A program made the translations under genes and the position numbers. A stretch of DNA of 64,000 nt from Notolepis coatsorum (lineage: Eukaryota; Chordata; Actinopteri; Aulopiformes; Paralepididae): the NCBI GenBank assembly GCA_963971535.1, contig OZ020591.1, forward strand, positions 11,909,588-11,973,587, written 5' to 3'. Of this stretch, positions 9,491 to 21,482 are shown piece after piece (within the stretch, counting starts at the first letter, position 1; each line of letters starts with the position of its first letter). Under the pieces are notes generated by a model. It made no database searches. It was not told where the DNA came from and saw only the letters and a list, made by a program, of their open reading frames with translations.

Positions 9491-11092
9491 TTGTGAAATA
9501 GCGACAGTAGTGTAATTATTGTCAAACCCTATAAATATAGCATTTGGAATAAGTCTTTCTTTCTTTCCGAATGAATGCAGCATGGTTTATATATAGGGTT
9601 ATCGGAATACTATGGGGTGCACTGACTTCAAGTCCTCTCCACCCTCGGGTCTTTGGCCACCGGCACGGTCCAAATAAGATTGGCCACAACGAAATGCTTT
9701 CTACTTCAATTTGTTAGTTAGAATAGATGACCTCCGTTGAAACTTCACTGAGACTAAAAGTAAAATAATTTTTTTTTGTGAGCTCCGCGCACAGACGTGA
9801 TAATAATAACAATAATAATAATAGCTTATTAGCTTCATTTTATATAGCGCCTTTCAAGAGACCCAATGTCGCTTTACATAGATAGGGGGGGGGGGATAAC
9901 AAAGTAACACACATAGTGGACAGAAACAACATATAAATATGATGATGGGATTCAAGTTCGCGTTTTTTTATTGATCACATAGGCAGGCTATACATAGGCT
10001 ACATGGCACGGTCCATCGTGATATTGGAGATGGATCGAGCAATAGACTGTTACTGTACCACCCATGTAGCTGTCAAAGCTCCATCACAAATGCAGTTATG
10101 TGAATAGAAAGGGATTCCACTCAGTCAATGTTGCGATGCGCATTTGCCTGATGCATGTTGTTGCTGCATGCCGGGAGGAAGGCAATGCTGCATGTTAATT
10201 CATTAAATAAAACCGATACTTTTTGCAAGGGTTTACTGACTGTCATACAAATAATCAACCAACTACATACTGTAACTTTTCAGTGCACGTTTTTATTTAC
10301 ATTGTGACAACAGCCTTGTGAGCTCCCGCACACAGGCATGATGGAATTCAAGTTCAAGTTTGTATTGATCACATATAGGCAGGCTACACATGGCGTAGGC
10401 TACATGGCAGTGAGATTCATTGTTCTTGTATATGCTCTCGTATTATTGTTTATATAGGCTACTTAATACCGACATCAAAATAGATTGTATGCCTCTACAA
10501 ATCATATGCAGGTAGAAAATTGACGGAGAACTTTAATCCCTGGGTATTAATCGAACGAAACGAAGAAAAAGCAGTCATATTCCAGCATGGTTATTAATGA
10601 CACCAATGGCAAACAGTGGTTAACGGTCTTTATTAGTGTTTGCGCTGCCCAGGCAGCAATGGTCTTTAGGAAGTTAATAGATATCATATCCGACAACACC
10701 GTACGTGTACATGTCTGTCAGCCTGTCGCGTATTTCTCCCATAACACGCTTCGCTCGGTTTAGTCCACTTTTCCACATTTCATGGGGGTGTTTCATTACC
10801 GTATATGGTTAATTACGGGCGGTTCTATATGCAAATACTTAAAATCGTGCACGAGCGCCGAGCGTAGAACAAATGGTATTTATCAACACGGAGTGTGTGT
10901 AGAACCTGTGTACACTACGCACGTCCGATAAATCCCGATTTTTCTGTACGTACACACATTCTAAATTCTGTGCTTAAGAACGAAAATAGAACACTTTCTA
11001 AGCATTGTTGATAAATGAGGACTGGTGTTTCCAAATTCGACGAGTAATCATTATTGACTAAAATAATGGTGATTATGATTTATTTCCCATAA
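9491..11092. other. intron sequence with scattered retroelement tails
   Basis: An ATAATAATAATAATAG run at 9804-9825 followed by TATATAGCGCCTTTCAAGAG looks like a reverse-strand LINE tail. Two related pieces start at about 9952 and 10342 (TTCAAGTT then TATTGATCACAT and AGGCAGGCTA), so this is a dispersed repeat present twice. The rest, 10421-11090, holds a transposon-like TTGATAAATGAGGACTGGTG string near 11008 but no definable boundaries. No gene is supported. Confidence 0.4.
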
Positions 11093-11149
11093 CCCTTTCA
11101 CTTTCGCACTGTAGAAGGTTAACCCTTTCACTATCACACTACAGACGGC
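11093..11149. mobile_element. partial arm of the CCCTTTCACTG MITE
   Basis: ACCCTTTCACTTTCGCACTG and then GGTTAACCCTTTCACTATCAC match the arm of the TTAA-flanked palindromic element. No right end follows. Confidence 0.6.
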
Positions 11150-11339
11150 AGTGTCTCCCCTAGGATCAGGGGCGGTGGTAGAGCCCCCCCCAAAACGACT
11201 AGTGTTGTCGCGGGGCGCACGTCACGGATACATGGTGTCAACAGTGTCGTCATAGACGCGCGCAGCAAGGCGGTTGTTGACGTTGTTGGATGCACCAACA
11301 GTTGGTACATCAAAAACTCTTAAAACTATAAAAATTTAC

Positions 11340-11420
11340 ATTATATATATATATAGATTAGGGGGGTAGAAAAGGTACACATCATTTGGTGTGGTTTTTC
11401 CCTGGTCCCTTCCTCTCCCT

Positions 11421-11452
<32 letters not shown>

Positions 11453-11632
11453 CCTCTCCTCTCCTCTCCTCTCCTCTCCTCTCCGCTCGCTCGCTTGCTT
11501 GCGCTGATGGACAGGGTCTATTATGTGAAGGCACATTATCAGCCCTGCCAGAGACTAGTAAGTGGCTACAAATCTGTCATCCTCCCAGCCAAGCTGAGAG
11601 CGAAGCAGAATACGCCCTCGTTTCTCTCTCTC

Positions 11633-11721
<89 letters not shown>

Positions 11722-11735
11722 CTCTCTCTCGCTTG
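11340..11735. repeat. (AT)n and two TC/CCTCT microsatellites
   Basis: (AT)n at 11340-11355, CCCTCT/TC/CCTCT tract at 11409-11485, and a (TC)n tract of about 115 bp at 11620-11735. Between them 11497-11615 is unassigned single-copy sequence. Confidence 0.9.
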
Positions 11736-11942
11736 ACTACCCATCACATTAGTCACTCCTATGGAAATGGCAAGTTTTCTATTGGCCCTCTTTCACTTGA
11801 ATGGGCGCATGGGCGTTATACTTTTTATTATTATGAAGAGCTGTCTCAGAATCAGGTTTCTTACCAAGTACATTTGCACAGTACAATACATTTATTTTGG
11901 TACGTTGGTGCATACAATAAACGGAGAAAGCCAGACGAGTGG

Positions 11943-12628
11943 GACTCGAGATTAACACCGGAAAGACAAAAACCATGAGAAATCAAGATCAATGACCAAG
12001 AGATTGAGGATGTAGACCAATTCACATACTTGGGAGCCACCGTCTGTAAAGGGGGAGGAGGTATGAAAGACCTAAAGAACAGACTCTCCAAAGCAAGAGC
12101 TGCATTCATCAAACTCAAAAAGATCTGGCACTCCAACAGCATCTCAAGAAGAACAAAGCTGAGACTGTACAAAACACTGGTGGTGCCAGTCCTACTGTAT
12201 GGATGTGAAACATGGAAGATGAACAAGGGAGACAACAAATCAGTCGACGTGTTCCATAACAGATGCCTCAGAGAAGAATCCTCAGAATCCAGTGGCAAGA
12301 CCGCATCAGCACCGTAGAGCTACTAGAAAGAGCCGACATGAAGCCGTTGAGCAAGGAAGTGAAGTGGCGAAGATGGAAGATGATAGGACACATACTGAGG
12401 CAAGACCACAACAACGACTGCAACATAGCAATGACTTGGGCACCAGAAGGGAAAAGAAGAAAAGGACGACCAAAGACCACCTGGAGACGCACGGTAGAGA
12501 AAGAAATAAAAGAGGCAGGGTGGAGCTCATGGCCTGAAGCAAGAACAACGGCAGCTGACCGGGAGAAGTGGAAACGCTCTGTGAAGGCCTTATGTGGGCC
12601 TTCCACTAGGCACGAAGTGGATAGGTAA
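11943..12628 (+). pseudogene. non-LTR retrotransposon RT C-terminal fragment
   Basis: The segment encodes the end of a LINE reverse transcriptase: [49 protein letters not shown], then WRRWKMIGHILRQDHNND and KRRKGRPKTTWRRTVEKE before a stop at 12626. These are the conserved blocks downstream of the catalytic YADD in elements often annotated as endonuclease-reverse transcriptase. The YADD block and everything upstream are missing (5' truncation at about 11943). Frameshifts occur near 11985 and 12270, the second a 2-bp GA duplication. The clade differs from the L2-like LINEs here and I could not settle it. Antisense frames over the same span are shadows. Confidence 0.8.
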
Positions 12629-12947
12629 CAGTGTCTATGGGCTGGGGGGGGGGGGGGGGGGGGTAGTTGTAGAGCCCAGCTGCAGACGGGAAGAAACCGT
12701 TCTTCTGGTGTGAGGTTTTGGTCCCAATGGAGCGCAGCCTTCTGCCAGAGGGGAGTGTTTGGAGGAGGCTGTGTCCACAGGGTGGGAGGCGTCCAGGAGG
12801 GATGGCAGGTTGCAGCCGATCACCTTCTCGTCGAGAGAATGATCCGCTGGCTGCTGTCTGCCCTTGGCCTGAGCAGAGGCCACGGCTCACCTGGTGGTGA
12901 CAGAGGAGACGGCCATATTGGTTACAGTGAGAGTATCCCTCTGCTTG
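12629..12947. mobile_element. poly-G tract and Rex1-like LINE fragment
   Basis: About 20 G at 12644-12663, then sequence such as GTTTTGGTCCCAATGGAGCG and GCAGCCTTCTGCCAGAGGGG that resembles antisense sequence of Rex1-like fish LINEs. The assignment is from memory of such repeats and has no catalytic motif to confirm it. Confidence 0.4.
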
Positions 12948-12951
12948 TTAA

Positions 12952-13854
12952 CCCTTTCACTACCACACTACAGAAGGTTAACCTTTCACTGCCACACTAC
13001 AGAAGGTTAACCTTTCACTACCACACTACAGAAGGTTAACCTTTCACTACCACACTACAGAAGGTTAACCTTTCACTACCACACTACAGACGGTTAACCC
13101 TTTCACTACCACACTACAGAAGGTTAACCTTTCGCTACCACACTACAGAAGGTTAACCTTTCACTACCACACTACAGACGGTTAACCTTTCACTATCACA
13201 CTACAGACGGTTAACCTTTCACTACCACACTACAGACGGTTAACCTTTCACTACCACACTACAGACGGTTAACCTTTCACTGCCACACTACAGAAGTTAA
13301 CCTTTCACTACCACACTACAGAAGGTTAACCCTTTCACTACCACACTACAGAAGGTTAAACTTTCACTATCACACTACAGAAGGTTAACCTTTCACTACC
13401 ACACTACAGACGGTTAACCTTTCACTATCACACTACAGAAGGTTAACCCTTTCACTACCACACTACATAATGTTAACCCTTTCACTACCACACTATAGAC
13501 GGTTAACCTTTCACTACCACACTACAGAAGGTTAACCTTTCACTACCACACTACAGAAGGTTAACCTTTCACTACCACACTACAGAAGGTTAACCTTTCA
13601 CTACCACACTACAGAAGGTTAACCTTTCACTACCACACTACAGAAGGTTAACCTTTCACTACCACACTACAGAAGGTTAACCCTTTCACTACCACACTAC
13701 AGAAGGTTAACCTTTCACTACCACACTACAGAAGGTTAACCTTTCACTACCACACTACAGAAGGTTAACCCTTTCACTACCACACTACATAATGTTAACC
13801 CTTTCACTACCACACTATAGACGGTTAACCTTCTATAGTGTCGTAGTGAGAGGG
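12952..13854. mobile_element. TTAA-flanked MITE whose arm has expanded into a satellite
   Basis: TTAA at 12948-12951 and 13855-13858 bound the block. Inside are about 30 direct units of 29-30 bp built from AACCTTTCACTACCACACTA plus CAGAAGGTT. Only the last piece is inverted (CTATAGTGTCGTAGTGAGAGG before the right TTAA). The left end CCCTTTCACTACCACAC and that right end are the same termini as the short palindromic elements at 1439, 55992 and 57354. The arm therefore appears to have been amplified internally while the termini were kept. Confidence 0.85.
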
Positions 13855-13864
13855 TTAAAGTATA

Positions 13865-14166
13865 ACTATCTCTTTCTCTCTCTCTCGCTCTCTCTGGTGT
13901 TTCTCTACTTCTGAGTTCTTTCCATTCTATCCCTATCCCAGATATACATAGAACTGTGTGAAAAACTGGAGGATTGAGCTGATTACTGCTGCGGTTACTG
14001 GCTACTGAACTGTGAGTCAGAAGCCTTGCACAGTAACATTGTGTTGCCCCACCAGGGCACAGTAACATTGTGTTGCCCCACCAGGGCGTGCCCTCTGACT
14101 GAACAGAGTGAGGATGTGTTATTGCATTAAAGGGTAATGCCGCACCATTTTAAGAATTCACATATT
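13865..14166. other. short TC tract and unassigned sequence
   Basis: TC tract at 13868-13897. A 26-bp direct duplication occurs at 14032-14083 (CACAGTAACATTGTGTTGCC twice). Nothing else recognised. Confidence 0.5.
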
Positions 14167-14656
14167 ACCGCGTTGACCGGAATACAAGACGACCTTGATT
14201 ATGACACAAACTCGCCCGTTTCAAGACAAATCAAATCAAATCTTGTTTTTCTTATTATATAGCCTATCTTAACCAGAATGTAGGCTACTAGTAATAGCCT
14301 ACGAACACATTGAATTACACAAGGCGGTCCTATTTCTAATGTAACTTATCTCGGAGGGAAAAATGCGATCTGGTTAGCCGGTGGAGCATCGGACACTGAC
14401 ATCGCTGTCCTTCGAAGGTTGTGCTCGGCTCGGTGTTTAAGCTAGCAGTGTGAAGCCAATGATATCATTATGTATCTTGAGATGGCAAGGAATCCACACG
14501 GTCAAACACGTCACACTAGCTTACCAGCAAAGGGGCTAAATATCACTCCAAAGTTTATTACTCCAATCTCTAGAGTGCGAGTATAAGAGTTGATCCCGAC
14601 CTTTTCAGCGTGTAATTTGGGGCAAAAACACTGTCTTATATTTGGGACACTACGGT
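14167..14656. mobile_element. candidate MITE with TA-like flanks
   Basis: The left end CCGCGTTGACCGGAATACAA and the reverse complement of the right end, CCGTAGTGTCCCAAATATAA, align with several mismatches, and TA stands outside each. The spacing of about 490 bp and lack of coding sequence fit a non-autonomous Tc1/pogo-type element, but divergence makes this weak. Confidence 0.35.
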
Positions 14657-14828
14657 ATGTTGTTCCTGTGCCCCCAGGCCAGTGCAGTCGGTGTTTGTGA
14701 ACACGTGCCACTCTCTCCTGAAGTCGGTAATCAAGCGGGAGCACCCTCCAATCGCAGAGGTGTAAATGCTCTTGCATTGTAATTGCAACGTCGTGGGTTT
14801 GAATCCGGTCCAGAGACATGTGTTGCAG

Positions 14829-15340
<512 letters not shown>

Positions 15341-17376
15341 TTACGGTTAGTACCAATAGGGAACTATCATTACAGCTAGTACCAATAGGGAACTATCATT
15401 AGTTAGGCTAGTACCAATAGGGAACTATCATTAGTTAGGCTAGTACCAATAGGGGAACTATCATTAGTTAGGCTAGTACCAATAGGGAACTATCATTAGT
15501 TAGGCTAGTACCAATAGGGAACTATCATTAGTTAGGCTAGTACCAATATGGAACTATCATTAGTTAGGCTAGTACCAATAGGAACTATCATTAGTTAGGC
15601 TAGTACCAATAGGGAACTATCATTAGTTAAGCTAGTACCAATAGGGAACTATCATTAGTTAAGCTAGTACCAATAGGGAACTATCATTAGTTAAGCTAGT
15701 ACCAATAGGGAACTATCATTAGTTAGGCTAGTACCAATAGGGAACTATCATTAGTTAGGCTAGTACCAATAGGGAACTATCATTAGTTAAGCTAGTACCA
15801 ATAGGGAACTATCATTAGTTAGGCTAGTACCAATATGGAACTATCATTAGTTAGGCTAGTACCAATAGGGAACTATCATTACAGCTAGTACCAATAGGGA
15901 ACTATCATTAGTTAGGCTAGTACCAATAGGGAACTATCATTAGTTAGGCTAGTACCAATATGGAACTATCATTAGTTAGGCTAGTACCAATAGGGAACTA
16001 TCATTACAGCTAGTACCAATAGGGAACTATCATTAGTTAGGCTAGTACCAATATGGAACTATCATTAGTTAGGCTAGTACCAATAGGGAACTATCATTAC
16101 AGCTAGTACCAATAGAGAACTATCATTAGTTAAGCTAGTACCAATAGGGAACTATCATTAGTTAAGCTAGTACCAATATGGAACTATCATTAGTTAGGCT
16201 AGTACCAATAGGGAACTATCATTAGTTAGGCTAGTACCAATAGGGAACTATCATTAGTTAGGCTAGTACCAATAGGGAACTATCATTAGTTAGGCTAGTA
16301 CCAATAGGGAACTATCATTAGTTAGGCTAGTACCAATAGGGAACTATCATTAGTTAGGCTAGTACCAATAGGGAACTATCATTAGTTAGGCTAGTACCAA
16401 TAGGGAACTATCATTAGTTAGGCTAGTACCAATAGGGAACTATCATTAGTTAGGCTAGTACCAATAGGGAACTATCATTAGTTAGGCTAGTACCAATAGG
16501 GAACTATCATTAGTTAGGCTAGTACCAATAGGGAACTATCATTAGTTAGGCTAGTACCAATAGGGAACTATCATTAGTTAGGCTAGTACCAATAGGGAAC
16601 TATCATTAGTTAGGCTAGTACCAATAGGGAACTATCATTAGTTAGGCTAGTACCAATAGGGAACTATCATTAGTTAGGCTAGTACCAATAGGGAACTATC
16701 ATTAGTTAGGCTAGTACCAATAGGGAACTATCATTAGTTAGGCTAGTACCAATAGGGAACTATCATTAGTTAGGCTAGTACCAATAGGGAACTATCATTA
16801 GTTAGGCTAGTACCAATAGGGAACTATCATTAGTTAGGCTAGTACCAATAGGGAACTATCATTAGTTAGGCTAGTACCAATAGGGAACTATCATTAGTTA
16901 GGCTAGTACCAATAGGGAACTATCATTAGTTAGGCTAGTACCAATAGGGAACTATCATTAGTTAGGCTAGTACCAATAGGGAACTATCATTAGTTAGGCT
17001 AGTACCAATAGGGAACTATCATTAGTTAGGCTAGTACCAATAGGGAACTATCATTAGTTAGGCTAGTACCAATAGGGAACTATCATTAGTTAGGCTAGTA
17101 CCAATATGGAACTATCATTAGTTAGGCTAATACCAATAGGGAACTATCATTAGTTAGGCTAGTACCAATAGGGAACTATCATTAGTTAGGCTAGTACCAA
17201 TAGGGAACTATCATTAGTTAGGCTAGTACCAATAGGGAACTATCATTAGTTAGGCTAGTACCAATAGGGAACTATCATTAGTTAGGCTAGTACCAATAGG
17301 GAACTATCATTAGTTAGGCTAGTACCAATAGGGAACTATCATTAGTTAGGCTAGTACCAATAGGGAACTATCATTA
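15341..17376. repeat. 32-bp minisatellite, about 64 units
   Basis: Unit words are GCTAGTACCAATAGGGAAC and TATCATTAGTTAG. Left of about 16200 many units carry variants (TATGGAAC, TTAAGCTAG, CATTACAGCTAG). From about 16200 to 17100 the units are nearly identical, and one variant pair (TATGGAAC, CTAATACC) appears at 17105-17130. The gradient points to recent amplification of the right half. Confidence 0.95.
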
Positions 17377-18108
17377 GGCATTGGGCTGTGCTTTAGTCCC
17401 ACTTATTGGCTTGTATTGCTGACACTGATAATGTTTTTTTTAATTTTTTATTATTTATCCACATTCAAACGTCAGTTTGGTATTCAAATTCATATATATT
17501 CTTTCCAAATTCGAATGAAATTCCAATATTGAAATTGATTCTGACAGCCCTAGTACTCATCTCTCCACACATTCCTCCCCTTCGTGTGTACAGTATATAC
17601 AGTACGACTGTCTGGGTTCCTCCTCCTGTGTTGTTTCTCTGTAACGGACAAAAGCGCGGTTTGTTTTCAGAGATCGGGGTCAGTGGCGGAGAACAGGGTC
17701 GGACAATGTCCTCAATGTCCTCGGTCCGTTTATTCAGTCCACTCCGCCGCGGCGTATTGACTTCCCCCAGAGAGAGAGAGAGAGAGAGAGAGCAGAGCGA
17801 GGCGTTTCCCCCTCACCACCAGGCTCTCTCGACCCTTTTCGAATGAGTCGGAGGACCTGAGACTGAGACTGAGAGAGAGGGAGCAAGAGAGAGTGAGGGA
17901 GTGAGAGAGAGCAAGAGAGAGAGAGAGAGAGGAATGGGCAAGGGAAAAACCACACAGAATGATTGAGCCTAACTTGTTCTGGTGGGACGTATATATAGGG
18001 AGGCCATGACGAGACGTCATTAACCAGTCCGGTGATTACAAAACACGCTCAATCAAAAACATTCACTTGCCTGTGAGTTTCCCAGAGTAATATATAGGAG
18101 GGAACCAC
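17377..18108. other. unassigned sequence with GA tracts
   Basis: GA tracts at 17768-17792 and 17869-17930. A GC-rich segment at about 17640-17760 (CCGCGGCG) is unassigned. The 146-codon frame at 17406-17846 shows no domain. Confidence 0.45.
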
Positions 18109-18723
18109 GAGAGAGAGAGAGGGAGAGAGAGAGAAAGAGAGAGAGATGGAGATGGAGAGAGAGATGGAGAGAGAGAGAGGGAGAGAGAGATGGAGAGAGA
18201 GAGATGGAGAGAGATGGAGATGGAGAGAGAGGGGGGAAGCGAGAGAGAGGGGGGAAGCGAGAGAGAGGGGGGAAGCGAGAGAGAGTCAGGGGGAAGCGAG
18301 GAGAGAGTCAGGGGGAAGCGAGAGAGAGGGTGGAAGCGAGAGAGAGGGTGGAAGCGAGAGAGAGAGAGGGGGGAAGCGAGAGAGAGAGAGGGGGGAAGCG
18401 AGAGAGAGGGGGGAAGCGAGAGAGAGGGTGGAAGCGAGAGAGAGGGTGGAAGCGAGAGAGAGAGATGGGGGAAGCGAGAGAGAGAGAGGGGGGAAGCGAG
18501 AGAGAGAGAGGGGGGAAGCGAGAGAGAGAGAGAGGGGGGAAGCGAGAGAGAGAGAGGGGGGAAGCGAGAGAGAGAGAGGGGGGAAGCGAGAGAGAGAGAG
18601 GGGGGAAGCGAGAGAGAGAGAGGGGGGAAGCGAGAGAGAGAGAGGGGGGAAGTGAGAGAGAGAGAGGGGGGAAGCGAGAGAGAGAGAGGGGGGAAGCGAG
18701 AGAGAGAGAGGGGGGAAGCGAGA
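18109..18723. repeat. GA-rich minisatellite (GGGGGGAAGCGAGAGA units)
   Basis: From 18226, units of about 18-24 bp hold GGGGGGAAGCGAGAGAGA with variable GA length. Variants with GGGTGGAAGCG and GTCAGGGGGAAGCG occur. The first 120 bp are plain GA and GATGGA repeats. All six frames are wide open here because the tract is purine-only on one strand. Confidence 0.95.
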
Positions 18724-19179
18724 TTGAAAGAAACGAGAGTGAGTGACTGACTTCCAATGCGAACGCGAGCCAACTCTTTGATGAACTATTGATCGGGCCG
18801 TTGTGACCATTAAAGGAGATTAAAGAGAGTGAGTAAAGGGGTGGGGAGGCTGTAGGGCCGGAGTACTGCAGAGAACATGACATGTCCTAACAATACGCTG
18901 CTGCTGCTGCACACCAGTGCTTTTCAAGGGACTGGAAAGATGGTTCCCTATGTTACTCTGGAAACTCTGACAGGTGAATGTTTTTGATAGAACGGTTTTT
19001 GATAGAGTGGTTTTTGATCGAGCGGTTCAATGGACTGGTTAATGATATGTTATCGTTGCCTTGCTATAGTAAATGAGATCAGATTCAAATCTATTGCCAA
19101 TCATAGAGCACAAGTACAGTACAACGAAAATAGGTTTGGCATCCATCCTAGAGTGCAAATGTAGCAGTAAAGTGCAATG
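18724..19179. other. unassigned sequence, then LINE-like 3' UTR fragment
   Basis: GGTTTTTGATAGAGTGGTTT is part of a three-fold short direct repeat at 18984-19027. From about 19080, AGTACAGTACAACGAAAATA and AGAGTGCAAATGTAGCAGTA resemble the antisense 3' UTR of Rex1-like LINEs. The SINE follows directly. Confidence 0.45.
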
Positions 19180-19180
19180 G

Positions 19181-20313
19181 TGGCGGCTGGGTGGCGCAGC
19201 GGACATTGCGCTCGTCACCAACGCAAGAGACACCGGGGGTTCGACTCCGGCTGTGTCTGCGTTGCCTCCGGCTTGGGCCGGCCGTCATACTGACTCAATT
19301 GGCAGAGTTAGCGGGTGGAAGTCGATGGGTGGTAATCTGGACGTTGTGGACAGCGACTCCTACAGGTCGGTTGGGGGACGCCTGCACAGCAGAGACAGGA
19401 AATGGCGGGGGTAGTGTGAGCCTCCCACACGTTACACCTCGCTAGGGCTGACCCCTATTAGTCGATTAGTCGACTAATCGGTCGAAAGGAGCCGTAGTCG
19501 ACTGCCAACCTCTTAGTCGAATAAAAAAAAATAAAACATTTATTTTTATAAAAAAAATATTATTATTATATATATATATTTTTTATCATTCTTTCCAAAA
19601 GAAAAGAGGCCTAGAAGCGTGGCTAACGCTAATGGCACGCATACCAGAGGCTAGCTGCCTAAGAAAACAGGCACAGAGGCACTGAAATAGGATTTCACCC
19701 ATCTAATGAACACACTAGACTAGACAAATATCAAGATTTTTTGTGTTTTATTTTTTTATTATTTTTTAAACATAACATAAAATTAGATATACAAGCATTA
19801 ATTAACAGTACACATCCAATGAAATCACCATTTAAATAAATGTAGTATACGAGATATACACCTAATACTTAATACTATCTAATACCCTGTATATGCTCTC
19901 GCTCGCTCAAGATGTATCCATCGGTGGACCAATTGCATGCTTTTGCAGAGGACAAGAAGCCTTCAGTCGACTCCTTCAGACATTAAGCACCCCAAACAGC
20001 CCAAATGGAATGATACAAAAAAAAATATATATGGTCGACTAACGGCAAATTTCGTCCAATCATAGTCGACTATCCAAATCCTTAGTCGGGGACAGCCCTA
20101 CACCTCGCCAATGAGAGTCCGCGCTGGCAGGTGAAAAGATGTGACAGGCTGCCTCCTCGTGTACCGGAGGGACACGTGATGCAAGGCTTCTATCCTCCCT
20201 ACAACCGGCCAGTGGGGGGCATATGCGAGCAACGTTCAAGACAGGGGAGGGAAGAATTGGCACAATGGAATTGGGATGGGGAGAAAAATAGAAAAAGAGG
20301 AGAAAAAGTGGCG
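19181..20313 (+). mobile_element. tRNA-derived SINE split by a hAT-like element
   Basis: The left piece (about 19181-19442) has CGGCTGGGTGGCGCAGCGG and GGTTCGACTCCGGCTG. The right piece (20101-20313) resumes with CACCTCGCCAATGAGAGTCC and has the A-rich tail. Joined, they match the SINE at 6444. No clear SINE target duplication was found. Confidence 0.85.
19443..20100. mobile_element. hAT-like MITE, 8-bp target duplication
   Basis: CACCTCGC is duplicated at 19435-19442 and 20101-20108. The termini are TAGGGCTGACCCC and GGGGACAGCCCTA, a 13-bp inverted repeat with one mismatch. Subterminal AGTCGACTA-type palindromes recur near both ends. 658 bp, no transposase frame. It cleanly splits the SINE, so it is younger. 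Confidence 0.92.
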
Positions 20314-20327
20314 TCATATATTATGAT

Positions 20328-21151
20328 TAGTGCTGTCAGGCGATTAAAAAAATTAATCTAATTAATTACAGGATTTGTAATTAATTAATCTAATTAATCG
20401 CATTTTAATCGCATAACCATTTTATGCCTGATATTCTATATTCTATAATCATATTTCAAATTGCATGTGTCCGAATGGCAGAATTCAGTACTGTATCTAC
20501 AAAACCTTCTGTTTGATCATCTTCCATCTATTAATTTGCTTAGATTTTTCAGGTCTGGTCAATTTGAGCATGGTGTTATTCACAGTCAAAGATAACAAAA
20601 AAATATTGATATTCTCATTTGGTTCATTACAATTTACTCAAAATAAAATTTTCATTCAATCAATCACAGCGCAGATTGAGTGATTGAATGAAAATGTTAT
20701 TAACAGATTGCAGAATGGGTACAATACAGTACGGCTCAATACACACAATTGTTAAGGGGATGCAGATCAGAGAAAGACTTTCGTCTTGTTTACATCAGGG
20801 TCCCCCATTTTCAATTCATAATGAATTGTAAGTAAGGGTGCAACTTGCACTGTGCAATCCATTCTTTGTGGATCTAGCCCACAGTATTTCTGACACTGGG
20901 AATACATTCCCTGAGATTCATAGATGTCCCTAGAATCAGATACCAAGAACATGCAAATGGACCATATTAAAAAACATCTGTAAATGTGTATTCTACATTC
21001 TTATGGAATGAATGAGATACAAAAAAAATATTATAAAAAAAAAAAAAAAAAAAAACTTTTTTTTTGTAATTAATTTTGAGTTAATTTTCATAACGCGATA
21101 ATTTGCTGTGTAATTAATTAATCTAATTAACGCGATAAACTGACAGCCCTA
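20328..21151. mobile_element. hAT-like MITE, long version, carrying a LINE tail
   Basis: ATTATGAT is duplicated at 20320-20327 and 21152-21159. The termini are TAGTGCTGTCAGGCGATTA and TAAACTGACAGCCCTA. AATTAATCTAATTAAT palindromes lie inside each end. Compared with the 403-bp relative at 32345 it holds about 420 extra bp (20506-20927), which include a reverse-strand L2-like LINE 3' end (about 20680-20830). Confidence 0.92.
20680..20830 (-). mobile_element. L2-like LINE 3' end inside the hAT-like element
   Basis: Contains TTGCAGAATGGGTACAATAC, CAATTGTTAAGGGGATGCAG and GACTTTCGTCTTGTTTACATC in reverse orientation, with a GATTGAATGAAAATGTTATT tail. Confidence 0.85.
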
Positions 21152-21159
21152 ATTATGAT

Positions 21160-21474
21160 ACTAACTTGACATCTACATTTTAACCTCTTATCCATCAGGC
21201 AGAAAATGGGGCTAGTTTTGCATAACACGCCTGACGATTGCATATCCAAAGTAATTTGCGATTTATTCTTGAACCACTTATAGCACGAGTCTGGTCTCTT
21301 TTTGAAAGCAAACATTCTGAACGTTCAGAAGAATCACTTCAGAGAGAGGGAGGGGGGGAGGGAGGGAGGGACTGTCCTGATCCTATGCAGACATAAGTGG
21401 ATTTCCTGGACAGCGCTGAGTGATTTAGTAAGTTGGACTAATGAGAGCACATTATCTTGATACCACCTGCTTGC
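21160..21474. other. unassigned; short G-rich tract
   Basis: A GGGAGGGGGGGAGGGAGG tract lies at about 21348-21370. No gene recognised. Confidence 0.5.
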
Positions 21475-21482
21475 CATTCAGT

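Noticed and set aside
12268-12606. Minus-strand frames over the LINE fragment
   Set aside because: Antisense shadows of the reverse transcriptase pseudogene.
18063-18883. RERE/SLSL-rich frames on both strands
   Set aside because: Translations of GA/TC and GGGGGGAAGCGAGAGA repeats. Rejected likewise at 5183-5415, 11386-11752, 14511-15021, 30730-31134, 55216-55800 and 59728-60334.
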